Program-made: the position numbers and the translations under genes | The notes under the pieces: generated by a model | The model's database searches: none | What the model saw: the letters and a program-made list of their open reading frames with translations, nothing else | Told to the model about the DNA's origin: nothing | Assembly (NCBI GenBank): GCA_003049465.1 | Contig: PYSS01000097.1 | Coordinates: 62,001-126,000 of the forward strand | Length of the DNA: 64,000 nucleotides | Direction of reading: 5' to 3' | From: Magnaporthiopsis rhizophila | Taxonomy: Eukaryota; Ascomycota; Sordariomycetes; Magnaporthales; Magnaporthaceae | In this document: one piece after another, positions 37,445 through 49,351 of the stretch | Numbering within the stretch: position 1 is the stretch's first letter | How the letters are laid out: each line of letters opens with the position of its first letter

Positions 37445-39490
37445 GGCCAGGTCGGGTGGTAGGTAACAGCAACGCTAGGAATGCCGGTCCATGAAACCCT
37501 CCCTGCCCTTGGCCCTGCCGCCCTACATGGCAGCATCGGCTGCCTGGAAAAAAAAACCCCCGGGAACCTGAGAAAAGGACAAAGGACCGATTACAACCGC
37601 CGCTGGCTAGCACCCAGCCATCTCAGCCATAGGGTCAAACTTATCATCAAGGAAATGAGGCCTTGGGCCCATGGGACACACCCTGCTCCTTTCCTTCTCT
37701 TCTCACCGCCCTTCGCGGCAGCGTCAGGCCACCCCCTGGAGGACCCGACAGCTTGGGACCGGACCGATTAGAGCCTCAATAGTACGGGCAGCTGAATACC
37801 ACCTTTGCCTGCTTGAATACCACTTTTCACCTGCTGGGATGTCTTGAAAACTGAAACTCGTATCTGCCTGTGGCTTGAGAGGCCTGGCGGTCCAGCTGGT
37901 TTGTCCTTCCTCTTTTGGCTTCCTTTGCGAGGGCTTTGCTGCGAGATATGCTAGCGTCGGGGCGAAGCACTGGCAGAGCAGGGCAGAGAAATGAGAGCCT
38001 TGGCTTGGTGACTGGCTGCCAGCTGTTCTGGCATGTCAGCCACGCCATCTAGCTCTATGGATACCCTCCCACGTCCAGCAGATGTGATTACTTACTCCCT
38101 TGCGTCATGGGGCGATGGAACCAGGAAAAAGAGGTCCAGCTCCGGCTGGGAGAGACTCGGCAACTAGCTCTTCCGGGATGCCAGCCACGCCATTTTAGCC
38201 CCGGGGACTAGCTGATTCCTCCCTTGCGTGCGGCGTGGGAGCAGGAAAGATGCAAGGCTTCGGCCGGGCGACTTGGGCGACTAGCTATTCTGGGATGTGG
38301 GCGCATGGAAATATGGGCTCGGCTGGAGTGATTTGGCTACTAGCCATTCTGGGATTCCAACGCGTAAAAATATCTCCCAGCTGTCGATCGGCCTTGGATG
38401 GTGTTAGCCCATGGATCATGGATACCATCCCCGGTCCATCTTGATCCTTTCTCCCTTGCGTTGTGGCGGTGTCGAAAGCAGGAAAAAGGTCAGGTTCTGG
38501 CTGGGCGACTGGCTAGCCAAACTGGGATACCAGTGCATGGGAATTATATCCTAGCTGCTGATCGAGGCCTCGGCTGGGTGACTGGATACCGGCTGCTCTG
38601 GGCTGCCGGCCACGCCCCGTGGATGGGTACCCTCCCCGACCTGTCTTGATCCTTTCTCCCTTGCGTTATGGCGGTGTCGGAAGCGGGGAAAAAGGTAAGG
38701 CTCTGTCTGGGCGGCTGGCTGGGTGACTGGCTACCGGCTGTTCTGCTATGTCAGCCACGCCATCGGAGCTCCATGATACCCTCCCCGGCCCGTCTCGGCC
38801 CTCGCTCCCTTGCGTTATGGCGGTGTCGGAAACGGGGTCGATCTTCCTTGGATTTTTGCCGTCAAAGCGGCATCAGGAGCACTGCCTGGCTGAGTGACTT
38901 GGATGCTTAGCCATTCTGGGATATCAGCGCATGGAAACACCTCCCTGTTGTTGGTGGCTTTCCGCCGTCATAGCAGCGTCAGGATGCAGTCGGTTCCCCC
39001 AGGAGCAGCTAGCCGAACCGGGATACCAGCGCGTGGGAAACATCTCCCAGCTGTTTGTCGATCTTTTCTTGGCTTACTGCGGTCAAAGCGGCGTCGGAAG
39101 CGGGCAGAGAGGTAAGGCTCTGGCTTGAGGATGTCGGCGCATGGGAAACACCTCCCTGTTTGGTTGGCAGCGTCAAGGCAAAGTCGGCACCCGGGGAGCA
39201 GGCCGGGGTGACTTGGCTGCTTAGCCGTCCTCGGGTCTCGGCGCATGGGAAAAGCCTCCCTGTTTATCGGTGGCTTTCTGCGGTCAAGGCAAAGTCGGCA
39301 CCCGAGGAGCAACTTAGCCGCACTGGGAGGGACGCCAGCGCATGGGAAACATTTCCCAGCTGTCGGTGGCTTTCTGGCAGCGTCAAGGCAGAGTCGGCAA
39401 CCGAGGAGCAGCTAGCCGGACTGGGATACCAGCGCATTGTCACCAGCTGTTGGTCGATCTTTTCCTGCCGTCACGGTAGCATCAGGAAAC
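36880..39490. repeat. Degenerate minisatellite field, about 2.6 kb
   Basis: Repeated motifs include 'ctgggataccagcgc', 'gcatgggaaacacctccc', 'ggcagcgtcaaggcaaagtc', 'gaggagcagctagccg' and, on the left side, 'ggataccctcccc', 'tctcccttgcgttatggcgg'. The clearest units are about 100 bp (38900-39480, six or seven copies); the left part is more diverged with longer units. Also present are a (GGCT)8 run at about 37412-37443 and an A run at 36978-37003. No frame is conserved across units. Confidence 0.85.
36978..37003 (+). repeat. Poly(A) tract
   Basis: Twenty-six A residues within the minisatellite field. Confidence 0.8.
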
Positions 39491-39665
39491 GCCGTAGTTG
39501 TGTGGCTGGCTGAGACGTGGAGATTTGCCCAGCCCGCTGTCCCTTTTGCTCTTTTTTTGTGATTTGTTACCAGGCAGCAGAGACGTACGCACGCCAGCAC
39601 ACTCGTGCAGCCCGGCAAGGGATGAGGCGGCACAGTCGTTCTGGTTGGACGCGCCAACAAACCCC

Positions 39666-39667
<2 letters not shown>

Positions 39668-39708
<41 letters not shown>

Positions 39709-39737
39709 NAAAAAAAAAAAAAAAAAAAAAAAAAAAA
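39668..39737 (+). repeat. Poly(A) tract with an N at 39709
   Basis: Seventy-base A run interrupted only by 'tan'. It has the same configuration as the tract at 14729. Confidence 0.9.
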
Positions 39738-40489
39738 GCAATGATATCCCCCTGCAGGACTTGGTTTGCCACATCACCCTCTCATCTCCTCATCTCGCAA
39801 CAGGCTCCGATCGAGGCAACCGATCAATGATGCTCACTCCGTCTGTTTGCATCGCCGATCGACCGTGTTCCAGGGTGAGAGGATGGTATGCATCGTTGAT
39901 TGGTTCGATGCCCTGGACGCGGTGTGGGTGGGCCCCAACAAACGACGCGCCCGCAAATGTGTTAGCGTGGGATTGAGGGTGGTCGGGAATGGCCCGGAGA
40001 AAAGGTGGGTGAAAAAAAAAGCAAACAGAATCCAGGGATTGGAATCCTTCGAAGTCGGGTATCCTGGTTTTTGTTGTTGGCTCTGTACAAGCCTTGTTTC
40101 AACAACCCCGGTACAATAGTTCCGGACGCCGAGAAGCCAGCAGGGGTGTGTCGTTCGCCCTTCGTCCCGGTAACCTTTCCCATCCGCCGTTCTCTCGCTG
40201 TCGGCCCTTGTTCCGGTTCCGGGTATATCTTCCCTGTCGACTGTTGTCTCTTTTGTGTCTTGTCAGCTTCCTGTATCCAGTCTGTTTCCTGCACACCTTG
40301 GCCGGACTGCCCTCTAGCACCTTTGGCTTTTTCCCTATCAAAAACCAACCCCACAAACTCGATCGACATCAGAGCAAACGCAAATTGTGAGTAAGACAGT
40401 GTCCTCGAGCTCAACGTGTTTGGCTCTGGTGGTGGTGTTGGTGCTAATTTGCTGGGGAACCGTGACCAGGTTATCCATCCATCCCCATC
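39738..40489. other. Promoter/leader region of the HNH-like gene
   Basis: A probable 5' leader intron runs from gtgagt (about 40387) through 'gtgctaattt' to 'gaccag' (40470), just ahead of the start codon. No other gene was seen. Confidence 0.4.
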
Positions 40490-41921
40490 ATGGATCAACT
40501 GCCGCACTCCTACGGGCCGCCCTTCCCGTTCAAGCAGGAGGTGGTCATCAGACACCCATGCTACAACCACCCGGACACCCGGCTCCTGACGCTGCCGGTG
40601 CCCGCCGGCAGCCTCGGCACCGACTGGGACGTCGCCATGGATGCCTGCTGCATCATCACCCGCTGCGGCAGGAGCGGGGGCCACTTTGTCTTCAAGGACG
40701 ACAATGGCGAGTATCAGGGCGCGTTCCGCCCCGACGACGGGCTCCTGCGGCCAGGGCCCGAGTACTGGTTCGTCATCAGCGGCACCGACTATGAGCACAA
40801 TTATGAAGTCATCCCGTCGTTCGAGCACTGGCGTTTTCCGCACTGCGGGCTCCCGCCGCACTGGGAGGAGCTGCGCGTCTTGGATGGCGCGCAGGTCGGC
40901 ATGGCCAGACCCGTCGACGCCACCGTCGCCATGGCGTTCGACCAGACGTGCCGCATCACGGGCGGCGCCGGCGACGCCCGGGAGACTGCCTACATTGTAC
41001 CGGCCGCCGAGAGGGATTGGTTCGTGGACAACGACATGAAGAGGCAAGTGGCGCCACATCCTCGGTCGTCCCTCCCATGCGTGCGCGCGTGTTCTTTGTT
41101 CTAATGTTGTTTGCTGTTGCTCAACCCACAGATACTGCCGCAAGCCGGTATCGGCATCGCCCATCGACGACGATACCAACCGCATCATGGTCCGCCGCGA
41201 CCTCCGGGCCTTCTTCGATGGGCAAGCCTGGGCCCTGGTGCCCGGGATGCGTCATCGCCGCTGGTATCCTCGCACGCATTGGGAACGCGTGCCAGAAGAA
41301 GAAGAAGGCTCCAGATCTGGCCCTGGCGGCGTCGACGGGAAGGCGTCGGTGGTGTCGCTCGTGCTGCAGGGCAGCACCGAGATGGCGCACCTGTACCACG
41401 GCCAGGATCTCCTGGTGACGCAGGGGCTCAGCGTCGAGTTCCTGTACGCCCGCTTCGCCTGGTGCGTCTTCCAGGCGTACGCCGAGCAGTTTTACCATCC
41501 CTACGACCCGAACCAGACGTACAAGCTGCAGCTCTGGAGCCCGCTTCGCCCCTCTTTCAACCCTTGGAACATAACGGATTGCCTCAGGGGTTTGGTGTTC
41601 AGATTCGGGCGTCTGTATGGCCCCCGCGAGGGTGATGTTGACCGACATGGATGCAACGACGAGCTCATGTGGGTCGACTGGTCGGACGGCGACGAGGATG
41701 CTACCGACTACGACCCGGTCGACGATGATTATGACGAGGACAGTGATGACGATGAGGAGGGTAGTGATGAAGATGACGAGGACGCTGCTGACGACATCTT
41801 GGAACTTGGCGGTGATTTCGACCTCATGGAGGACGTCGTCTACCACGCGAGCAGGCCGTCGTCACCGGGATCGGTGTCGGCGGCGTCCATGACATCGGCG
41901 GGCGATTGGGCGGACGATTAG
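40490..41921 (+). CDS. Fungal HNH-nuclease-like (HNH_2-type) protein
   Basis: Exons 40490-41043 and 41132-41921, 447 aa. The middle region, 'QTCRITGG...AYIVPAAERDWFVDNDMKRY' followed by 'DDDTNRIMVRRDLRAFFDG' and 'WALVPG', matches the fungal HNH_2-type arrangement (segment ending W..NxMxxY, then DDxxNxIxLRxDLHxxFD). The usual His of the LHxxFD motif is Ala here (LRAFFD) and the AH(I/V) segment reads AYIVP, so catalysis is questionable. The intron is GC-AG (donor ag|gcaagt, 41044-41131); a GT-AG alternative (41048-41144) keeps the frame but removes the conserved 'RYCRK'. The C-terminus is a long Asp/Glu-rich tail. Role unknown. Confidence 0.75.
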
Positions 41922-42571
41922 TGTGGCGTGTTTGTGTGCATCGTCTTTGTACTATCCGTGTATACGATTTAGCGATACTACAAACCTCGTGCAGCACTCC
42001 ATTTCCAGCACCAGGGCGGCAGCTCGTCACGGCGCCCAAGTCTTCCAGGGCGCCCAAGTAGGATGGCAAGCTGGGCGGTGTCGACAAGAACGAATCGTCG
42101 TGGAGGGGATGGCGCAGACGGTGGCGATGGGCGCCAGTCCCGGGCGTCCAGCAGACGGGGGAGGGGATGTTGGGGTCAAACATTACACAGTGTAACATTA
42201 AGGCGCGAGCTCCGGGAGGCCGTTGTCGACCTTGAGTGTTGGACCAGGACTCGGGAAGTGGGCAGCGGATGTTGGATGTTGGAAGGGCTTTTTTTTTTTG
42301 GACATGGAGGCTAACAAATCCGGCAAGGAACCAACAGATACCTGCCGATACTTTCATCCCTTGTTTATTTCTGTTTTCAAGCGTTTTAATTTCTGTTTTA
42401 AGCGTTTTTAAACAGCGTTTTTAAGCCAGATCCAGTTGGGCACGCTGGGCTCTTCGTCTTCCCTTGAAGTGTGTGCCATGCACCACGTCTTGCTTACAAC
42501 GGGTGAGCGCTTCCCCAGCACCGCGCAAGCACCTTGGCCCTTCCATTAGCGGTTGATAGACATTGGGCTGA
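41922..42571. other. Intergenic, nothing recognised
   Basis: Contains no supported gene; the 3' ends of the two convergent flanking genes lie here. Confidence 0.4.
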
Positions 42572-43629
42572 CTAAGACACCTTTGACGATACAAGGCCGA
42601 GACCGACGATGGCGCCCTCTGGCTGCTCTTTGGCGTCGGCCTTACTGTCGCCTTCGCCACCGACACCGCGGGCAGCGTGTACGCCGTTATTGCCAGGGCC
42701 TGCTCCATCGCCAGGGCCTGCTCCATCGCCAGGGCCTGCTCCATCCCCAGCGTCTGCTCCATCGCCAGTGTCTCCTCCATCGCCGTCTCCATTACCGAGT
42801 GCCGCGCCAGCAGCCTGGACGAGCCCAGCTCGGACATCTTCTCGTCCGCCGGGTTCACGACTCTGGTGGCCAAAGCTGCCGACGCACGCACTCTCCTCCC
42901 CCACGCCCCCGGAAGTGGGCTTCTCTGTCGTGTCTCGCCGGGGTGTGTGCTCGCCGTCTTGCGCCATCGGTTGGCTGGGCTGGGTCGCCGGCAGCTGGGA
43001 TCGGGACGGTTCCCTAGTCGGCGAACTGGGGTCCTCGAAGATACGGGGAGAGCTCTTGGGGGACGGTGCGTGGTCCGAAGGAACTGTTGCCCTTTTTGCC
43101 TTGGCCATTGGCTGCGCCCTCTTACGCGCCCGGTCCTGGCTCGTGTCGCTTTGTGGTTGCCGCCGCTTGATCGCTCGGTTTCGGCTCAACCGTCCTGCGC
43201 GGGCGGACGGCGATGGAGGAGATGGTGTGTTGGCGGCGGCATTGGCCTTGCGGACGAACGTGTGGGAAGATGTAGTAGAGGAAACAGGGCTGGCGGCCCG
43301 GTGTGTATCTGTAGCTCCCATGGGAACGCCGTCAGAAGCGCGACCGGATAAAAATAAACGCGCCGCTCGGTATCAAAGAACGAACCTTGGCTTGAGCCCG
43401 CCCGATTCTCGGTTGCTTCGTCGACCAGTCGTTGGAGGCAGCAGTCGAAATGGTCTTCATGGCCCTCGGCCGCCATGGGCGTCGGTTGCAAGCCGTCCAG
43501 TCCGGGCATGTTCTTCCGCAGCGTCGACCAGTCCGGGTACAGCCAAAACTTTTGCGGCAGCAGGTGCGGACGAGCGCGGAACGCCCGGTTGAAGTCGTCG
43601 ACCATTTCGATGACCAGCAGCACCGTCAT
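42572..43629 (-). CDS. Hypothetical protein with Gly/Asp repeat C-terminus
   Basis: Exons 43629-43386 and 43308-42572, about 326 aa. The intron (43385-43309) runs gttcgt...cttctgac...ctacag and keeps the frame, joining 'ENRAGSSQ' to 'DTHRAASPVSS'. The start ATG has a good context (acaaaATGa). The N-terminal 80 residues are compact ('LLVIEMVDDFNRAFR', 'QKFWLYPDWSTLRKNMPGLD'). The middle is basic and Pro/Ser-rich, and the C-terminus has GDGAGP repeats from an 18-bp unit (42700-42790). No domain recognised. It is convergent with the HNH-like gene. Confidence 0.6.
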
Positions 43630-43799
43630 TTTGTCAGGTTTCTTTTGACCGAGGGGAATGGCAATGTTGTTGCTGCGGTTTGTCTGCGACGAAGACGGCG
43701 GTCCTGGCGAGAGGCGATACAGTACTACCTAACCTAGGTAGTACTAACCCAGGTAGTAGTTAGTTAGGCGGGCAGCCGCTTTGTCATGGTGGGGTCAAC

Positions 43800-44460
43800 T
43801 CCCGCCTCTCCCTTTTTTTTTTCATCACCAACCACCAACGCACAAACTCGCCTCGCCAGGGAAAGAAGAGCTACCCAACCAAAGACATCAGTCGGGGAGG
43901 CCATGGCGAGGAGTTGCTTGATTGGACACGACAACTGATGCAGGACACGGAGACGCTGCTGCCGCCGCATATGATATCCCTTGATGCACACGGCAGCCAG
44001 GGTGGGATTGACCCCTTTTTTTATATCCCCATCGGTCTTTTTTTCTTGCTTTTGCCGTCATCTGCACGAGGATGCACGTATTTGCCGTCGTTTACAGAAG
44101 AATGCACTCATTGCTGATACTGATGTGACTGGTCGAGGTTCAAGTTGCAGTGCTGGGAGGATTGCATTTGATTCAAATCCAGCCTGACCACCCAACACCA
44201 GCCGCTATATGCATGCAAATGGCTGCAATGACTCAATCACTGGTGCAAGTGGCACATAAAACAGCCCGGCCCCCTCCACAAGCTTGTGACAAGCAGTCTC
44301 AAAGTCCCGACAGGGGATGCCCGACCCTGGACCACGTGCTGAGGCAGATGAACGGCAATTCGTGCAGTCTGGAGGCGATCCAGGGCCAAGGGACCGGTTT
44401 CGGTTAGGTATGGATACCCACTATTGACAGCCTACGATGAGCCCACTCACGGCGCTTCCC
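43800..44460 (+). repeat. Direct duplication, upstream copy
   Basis: Segments here recur in the same order at about 45120-45680: 'accaacgcacaaactcgcct', 'cagggaaagaagagct', 'gattggacacga', 'cctgaccacccaacacca', 'ctccacaagcttg', 'agatgaacggcaa', 'gggaccggttt', 'aggtatgg.tacc' and 'gcccactcac'. Copies are clearly diverged with indels. Short related peptides can be read from both ('PPQAC', 'MNGN'), so a decayed gene pair is possible. Confidence 0.75.
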
Positions 44461-45119
44461 CCCCTGAGCTTAAATGGAAGTTTAGGTGGCTGGGCAGGCT
44501 CCCAGCCACCCCGCGCGCCACGCGCCAACGCCCTGACCATACGCCACCTTCGGCGGGCGAAAGCCCCGTGCTGCAAAAGCTGAAAAATGTATGGGGGGTT
44601 GGGCGGCCAGTGGAGGCTTGGAGGTTCAACAAGGACAGCCCGAGGGTAGGTTCGTGGATGCGACAGGTTTTACATGCTGGTTTGGAACTGTACTGTACGT
44701 GATGAAGGTGCATGTATTGCTGCGCCGTCACGGACGAGTTTTCGGCTGGGGATGGCTTTGACCATAGACGGGAAGGGGGAAGTTGCGTGCTCCGCGTCCC
44801 CGTGGGAGTATTACCAGCCGATGGAGTTCCGTGAACGCCGTTGTGATCTCGCTGACGGTGAGCGTTTTGTCGATCCGGTCGGCGCACTTCGAAATAGGCC
44901 GTCCGGCCCAGCTGAGAAGTAGAAAGTGCTCGCAGACACGGCCGTCGTGTAGTGCGGGAGGGTGAGGTCCATCAGACCAAGGCACACAGGACGTGGTTCC
45001 CCTGAATAGTGCGAGCCTCGTCTTAGCAACAAGCGGATATCTGTGTGGTCTGGTCAAGTGGGTCCAGTCGAGTTGAGGCTCTTCTCTTCCATCTTTTCAA
45101 GAATCCCAATGCATCAAAA
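44461..45119. other. Unique spacer between the duplicated segments
   Basis: A minus-strand frame (about 45057-44728) reads 'ISKCADRIDKTLTVSEI' and could be a small gene or relic; there is no further support. Confidence 0.25.
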
Positions 45120-45690
45120 TCGCCAACCACGCACAAACTTCATCTTTTACATCACTCGCCTCGCCAGCAACCCTCGCGTCCATTGTCCAATGCCATGCGT
45201 TGCAGTCACTCTCAATGCCAAGGGAATATCCCGGGTCGCCCAGCGGCGTCGGCTTTGGAGGTGAGTGACTCGCTGTCTACCTGCCCCACTACCTTGCCTA
45301 TCTCACCAGGGAAAGAAGAGCTGACCAGAGGCATCGAGGAATTGCACAATAGATGGTCGCGCCGTGATTGGACACGATCCAAGTGACCAACAGCTCACGT
45401 TACACCTGACCACCCAACACCAATCGCCGCATGGACGCAGATGGTTGCAACGGCCACGGTGCAATAAACAGCCCTCCACAAGCTTGCGGCAGCGTCTCAA
45501 ATCCCGACAAGGGACGCCCGATCCTCGACCGACCCGGCGGGCCCGAACAGGCCTGCCACGTGCCGAAGAAGATGAACGGCAACCCGCACATCCAGGGCCC
45601 CAGGTGTGTAGCAGGGACCGGTTTCCATCAGGTATGGGTACCTATTATTAATAGCCTGCATTAGGCCCACTCACAGCCTCGCCCACCCGT
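45120..45690 (+). repeat. Direct duplication, downstream copy
   Basis: Partner of 43800-44460 in the same orientation; the 0.65 kb between the copies is not duplicated. The right end lies about 0.5 kb upstream of the aspartic protease gene. Confidence 0.75.
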
Positions 45691-46215
45691 CCTTGAATCG
45701 TGCCCTTCTCCCCTGATCACGCCCTGAGCATAGAGTTCTGCTCGTCAATGCTGACCGGACGAACCAAAAGTGCACAGGCATGCCCCTACCTGACTGCGAC
45801 CCGAGTAATTTTTGCCCCTATGCCACCCGCCCTTGTCGGCAAATACTCGCCGGACCCCGACCGAGGACCAACGACAGACGTCATGACGAAACGGCCGCGG
45901 AGGCCATGCCCTGTGCCAACCCCGGCGGCGACAGGGGAAGCGGGGCCTCGTCGTGTCGCCCTCATCCCGGCGGGCCGGCCCGTCTACATAAAAGGCGCGT
46001 GGCTTGCCGCCTCGACCTTTTTCTTCTGAGGCGTTCCTGCTCCTTACCCCTTCACAGGTTCCTCCTCGTTCTTTTTCTGTCTCTCTTTATGTCACCCCTC
46101 GTTTTCTCTCCGTCTTTCTTTCTGTCACCCTATGTTCTTTTTTCCGTCTCTCCTTCTGTCGTCCCTCGATCGTTTTCCATTCAAGCCTTCTCTTCCGCCA
46201 CCATCGACTGCTAAG

Positions 46216-47734
46216 ATGCCTCCACTCGCCAAGACGCTCGCCGTGCTCTTATCGGCCCTGGCTGTCGTGTCGGCCGGTCTGGTGGATGCCAAGGTGGGCA
46301 ATTCGGTGCAGCAAGGAACTCTCACTCCACAGGGCAAGGACCTTTCGGTCAAGCTGGTACCCAATACGGTCAAGCAGCTGGCCGGTGCGGTGCAGCAGGG
46401 GACTTGGCAGGGCAAGGACTCTTCAGCAAAGCAGGTGGCCAGCCCGGGTGACACCAAGGGCGGCACGTTGCAGCAAGGGGCTCCGCAGGTCAAGGGCTTT
46501 TCGGTCAAGCAGGTGGCCAACCCCAACGGCCGCGTGGTCAAGAACGGGGCGGTGGCTCTGGCGCAAGCGTACGCAAAGTTCAGCAACAAGCCGCTGCCGC
46601 CCGACCTGGCGGCGGCGGTGCAGAGGTCCACGGCGGCGGCGGCGTCGCTGAACCGCCGCTGGGGGAGTGGCGCTAGCGGCAGCGCCACGGCGACGCCGCT
46701 GATGGCCGATTCCGAGTACATGGTGCCCATGAAGATCGGCACACCGCCCGTCACGCTCAACGTCAACCTCGACACGGGCTCGGCGGACCTGTGGGTTTTC
46801 AGCGACGAGCTGCCCAAGGTCGATCAGACCGGCCACAGCGTCTACAGGCCGTCGAGGAGCACCACCGCGAAGCAGATGTCCGGCTCGACCTTCTCGATCA
46901 AATGTACGTGATGGTGGGGGTGGACGAACAAACACCTCTAGAAGCTAACATGTAACTTGACTTTACCGTACATCAGACGGCGACGGCAGTTCGGCGTCGG
47001 GCAGCGTGTATAAGGATGTGGTCGAGATGGGCGGGGTGAAGTTTGCCAAACAGGCGGTCGAGACGGCGTCGGTCATAGCGTACGAATTCACCAAAAGCAA
47101 GTATGACGGCGTCGTCGGGCTCGCTCTCGGCTCCGCGAACACGGTCAAGCCGCGCCCGCAAAAGACGTTTTTCGAAAACGTCAATGGGTCGTTGTCGTCG
47201 CCCGTCCTGGGCATAGATCTCAAGAAGGGGAAGCCGGGCAACTACGACTTTGGCACGCTGCCGCGCAGCCGCTACACGGGCGATATCGCCTACGTGCCCT
47301 CTCATTCTAAGCGGGGCGCATGGAACTTTACGGCAAGCGCCTGGTCCGTCGGCGGGGGCGTGTCGCATGACACGCCGCTGACGGGCATCGTCGACACGGG
47401 CACGACCCTGCTGCTGCTTCCCCCGGCGGTGGTCAGAGCGTATTACGAACAGATACCCGGCTGGGAGAACTCGTACTATGAGGGCGGAGTCCTGTTCCCG
47501 TGCAGCGCAACGCCGCCAGACTTCTCGTTCAAGGTGGGGTCCAACACCATCACCATCCCGGGAAGCTACGTCAACTACACGGCCGTGTCGTCCACCAAGT
47601 GCTTTGGCGGCATCCAGTCCAACGATGATATTGGCATCTCCGTCTTTGGCAACATCGCCCTCAAGGCGGCCTACGTCGTCCTTGACATGTCGACCAGGGC
47701 GCCGAGGGTGGGCTGGGCCAGCAAGAAGCTGTGA
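46216..47734 (+). CDS. Secreted pepsin-family (A1) aspartic protease
   Basis: Endothiapepsin/penicillopepsin-like protease, 481 aa, exons 46216-46903 and 46977-47734. The intron (46904-46976) runs gtacgt...gaagctaac...catcag; the split Tyr codon rebuilds 'SIKYGDGSSASG', the flap region. A signal peptide occupies about residues 1-24. Both catalytic motifs are intact: D186 in NVNLDTGSADLW and D369 in GIVDTGTTLLLLP. The mature enzyme probably starts near residue 150 after 'SLNRRW'. The propeptide is unusually long, with about three copies of a 'QQG...GKxxSxKQV' unit (residues 30-110). Pyrimidine-rich sequence (46020-46150) precedes the start, as in many strongly expressed fungal genes. Expected to act outside the cell at acid pH. 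Confidence 0.93.
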
Positions 47735-48406
47735 TAGGGTTAATAAATACAGTAAACTTGTAGGAATAACATTCATTATGCATAATGCAGGACCCGTGCG
47801 CACGCTGCGGGTATAATTCCAACGACGACGAATCTATCCATGTGCGTGCCATGCAAAGGACAACCGGTCCCCTCTGTGCACATCTAAACGTTCACGCTGT
47901 GCTTGCAGGCGAATCAGAACGACACGCACTCTTGGCCGCAGCGACCGTTGTGGTAGGAAAAAAGGTCTCCACAATCATCTGGTTGGCCCAAAAGGAAGAT
48001 CGGCAGGCTGGCAGGTAGGACAACATATATTCTCGAACGAGCGCGAAGAGAAGCTGTGCTACCATCCTATTCTTCATCTTCACGCCCCACCAACCCGATG
48101 TTGGTTCTAGGCCCTCAGGTCCATTTGATGGACTGCGGTGTGTTCGTTTCTCCTTAGGGATCGTGTGGCTCACCAGTCGGGCGTCTGGGCAACTGCGGCG
48201 CTTCATAGCACGGGGAAATCAGAGCCAAACGGGCAATGGCAAAACCTTTATTCGACAAACGATTTAAACACCAACTATCAACAAGAAAAAAAAAACACTA
48301 AAACAAAATCGTTCCACCGTTGATCATACTGGGTCCTTGGGTCCCCTAATAGGCCGACCACAGCAAAAAGGAAACATGTTCATCATCTGCCCAACACACC
48401 CTGTCC
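47735..48406. other. Intergenic, nothing recognised
   Basis: 3' flanks of two convergent genes; no further gene. Confidence 0.4.
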
Positions 48407-49351
48407 TCAGTTCTGGGTGAGCGCGTCGATCAGGAGCCTGATCCGCTGGACCAAGTGGTGCTTGACGAGCGGGCACTGGTACAGGTTCATGTACAAGAGC
48501 GGGACGAGCTCCTTCTCCTCCGCCGGGGGCTCAACCCCGATGTCCATGGCGACCTCCATGCCGCAGGTGAGGACGTCGATGTACCACCCGCCGGGCCGCA
48601 GCGTGATGGCGATGGTGGGGAACGGCCGGTGGACGCGCAGGATTGCGTATGCCGCGTCAAAATCGGGCAGCGTGATGTAGTCGAGTCTGGGAAGCTCGAC
48701 GCAGGTGATCAGCGCCGGCAGCTTTCCCTTCGGCCTGTCGAACGTCGCATATTCGAACACGACATTTGCCGGGGGACACCCAGCATGTGGTGGTAGCTGT
48801 CAAAAAATATGCCAAATTTTCATCGTTAGCAGCAGTAGCAATACGTCTCCTGGCCAGATCGATGGGGCGTCCTTTTTTTCTGTCCTGGTCAACTTACGTG
48901 GGCTCGCCGAGGTCGCACAACTCCCCGAGGCTGCGCGCCTTATCGTCCCAGGTGGCCCAGTCGCTGTTCAGGATATCGAGGAAGCTCTGGTGAGGCAGCG
49001 GGGTCGGTTGGTCTTCGTCGTACCTGAAGCACAAAAAAAAAAAATCAAGGATCTTAGCAGGAAAAAACTGGCGGCCGAGAATATATGGATGTATTTTTCT
49101 TACCAATCCAACGCCCTCACGGGGCCCGCGAGCGGGATGAAGTACGGGATTATGTCCTTCAGCATGGCCTTGAGCTTGGCTTTGGCCTCGTCGTTTGTGA
49201 TGGCCCGCTGCTTCCGCTTGCCGGACAACCGGCGCGGAGAGGGCATTGCGATAGACCCTGGGGCAAGGCACACCAGAGGACCGTTGCGGGGCGTCCGGAC
49301 TACCAGCGAGGGGGCCCACTGACCGTTCTGCTTTGACGCCGCCGAGGACAT
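48407..49351 (-). CDS. Hypothetical protein with a one-base frame break
   Basis: Three-exon structure: 49351-49104, 49023-48898, 48796-48407. Introns 49103-49024 (gtaaga...cttcag) and 48897-48797 (gtaagt...gctaacg...gacag) have strong signals. The first junction reads 'PVRALDWYDEDQPTPLPHQ'. Exon 3 contains one clear protein frame ('FEYATFDRPKGKLPALI', 'CGMEVAMDIGVEPPAEE') that is out of phase with exon 2 by one base; the shift falls at the G5 run 48771-48775. It is either a recent pseudogene or a homopolymer error. No domain recognised; no signal peptide. Confidence 0.5.

Noticed and set aside
36880..39490. CRISPR-like array
   Set aside because: Repeats are long, diverged and lack unique uniform spacers; the organism is a eukaryote.
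42609..43592. 327-codon plus-strand frame
   Set aside because: Antisense of the spliced minus-strand hypothetical gene; no motif, less natural composition.
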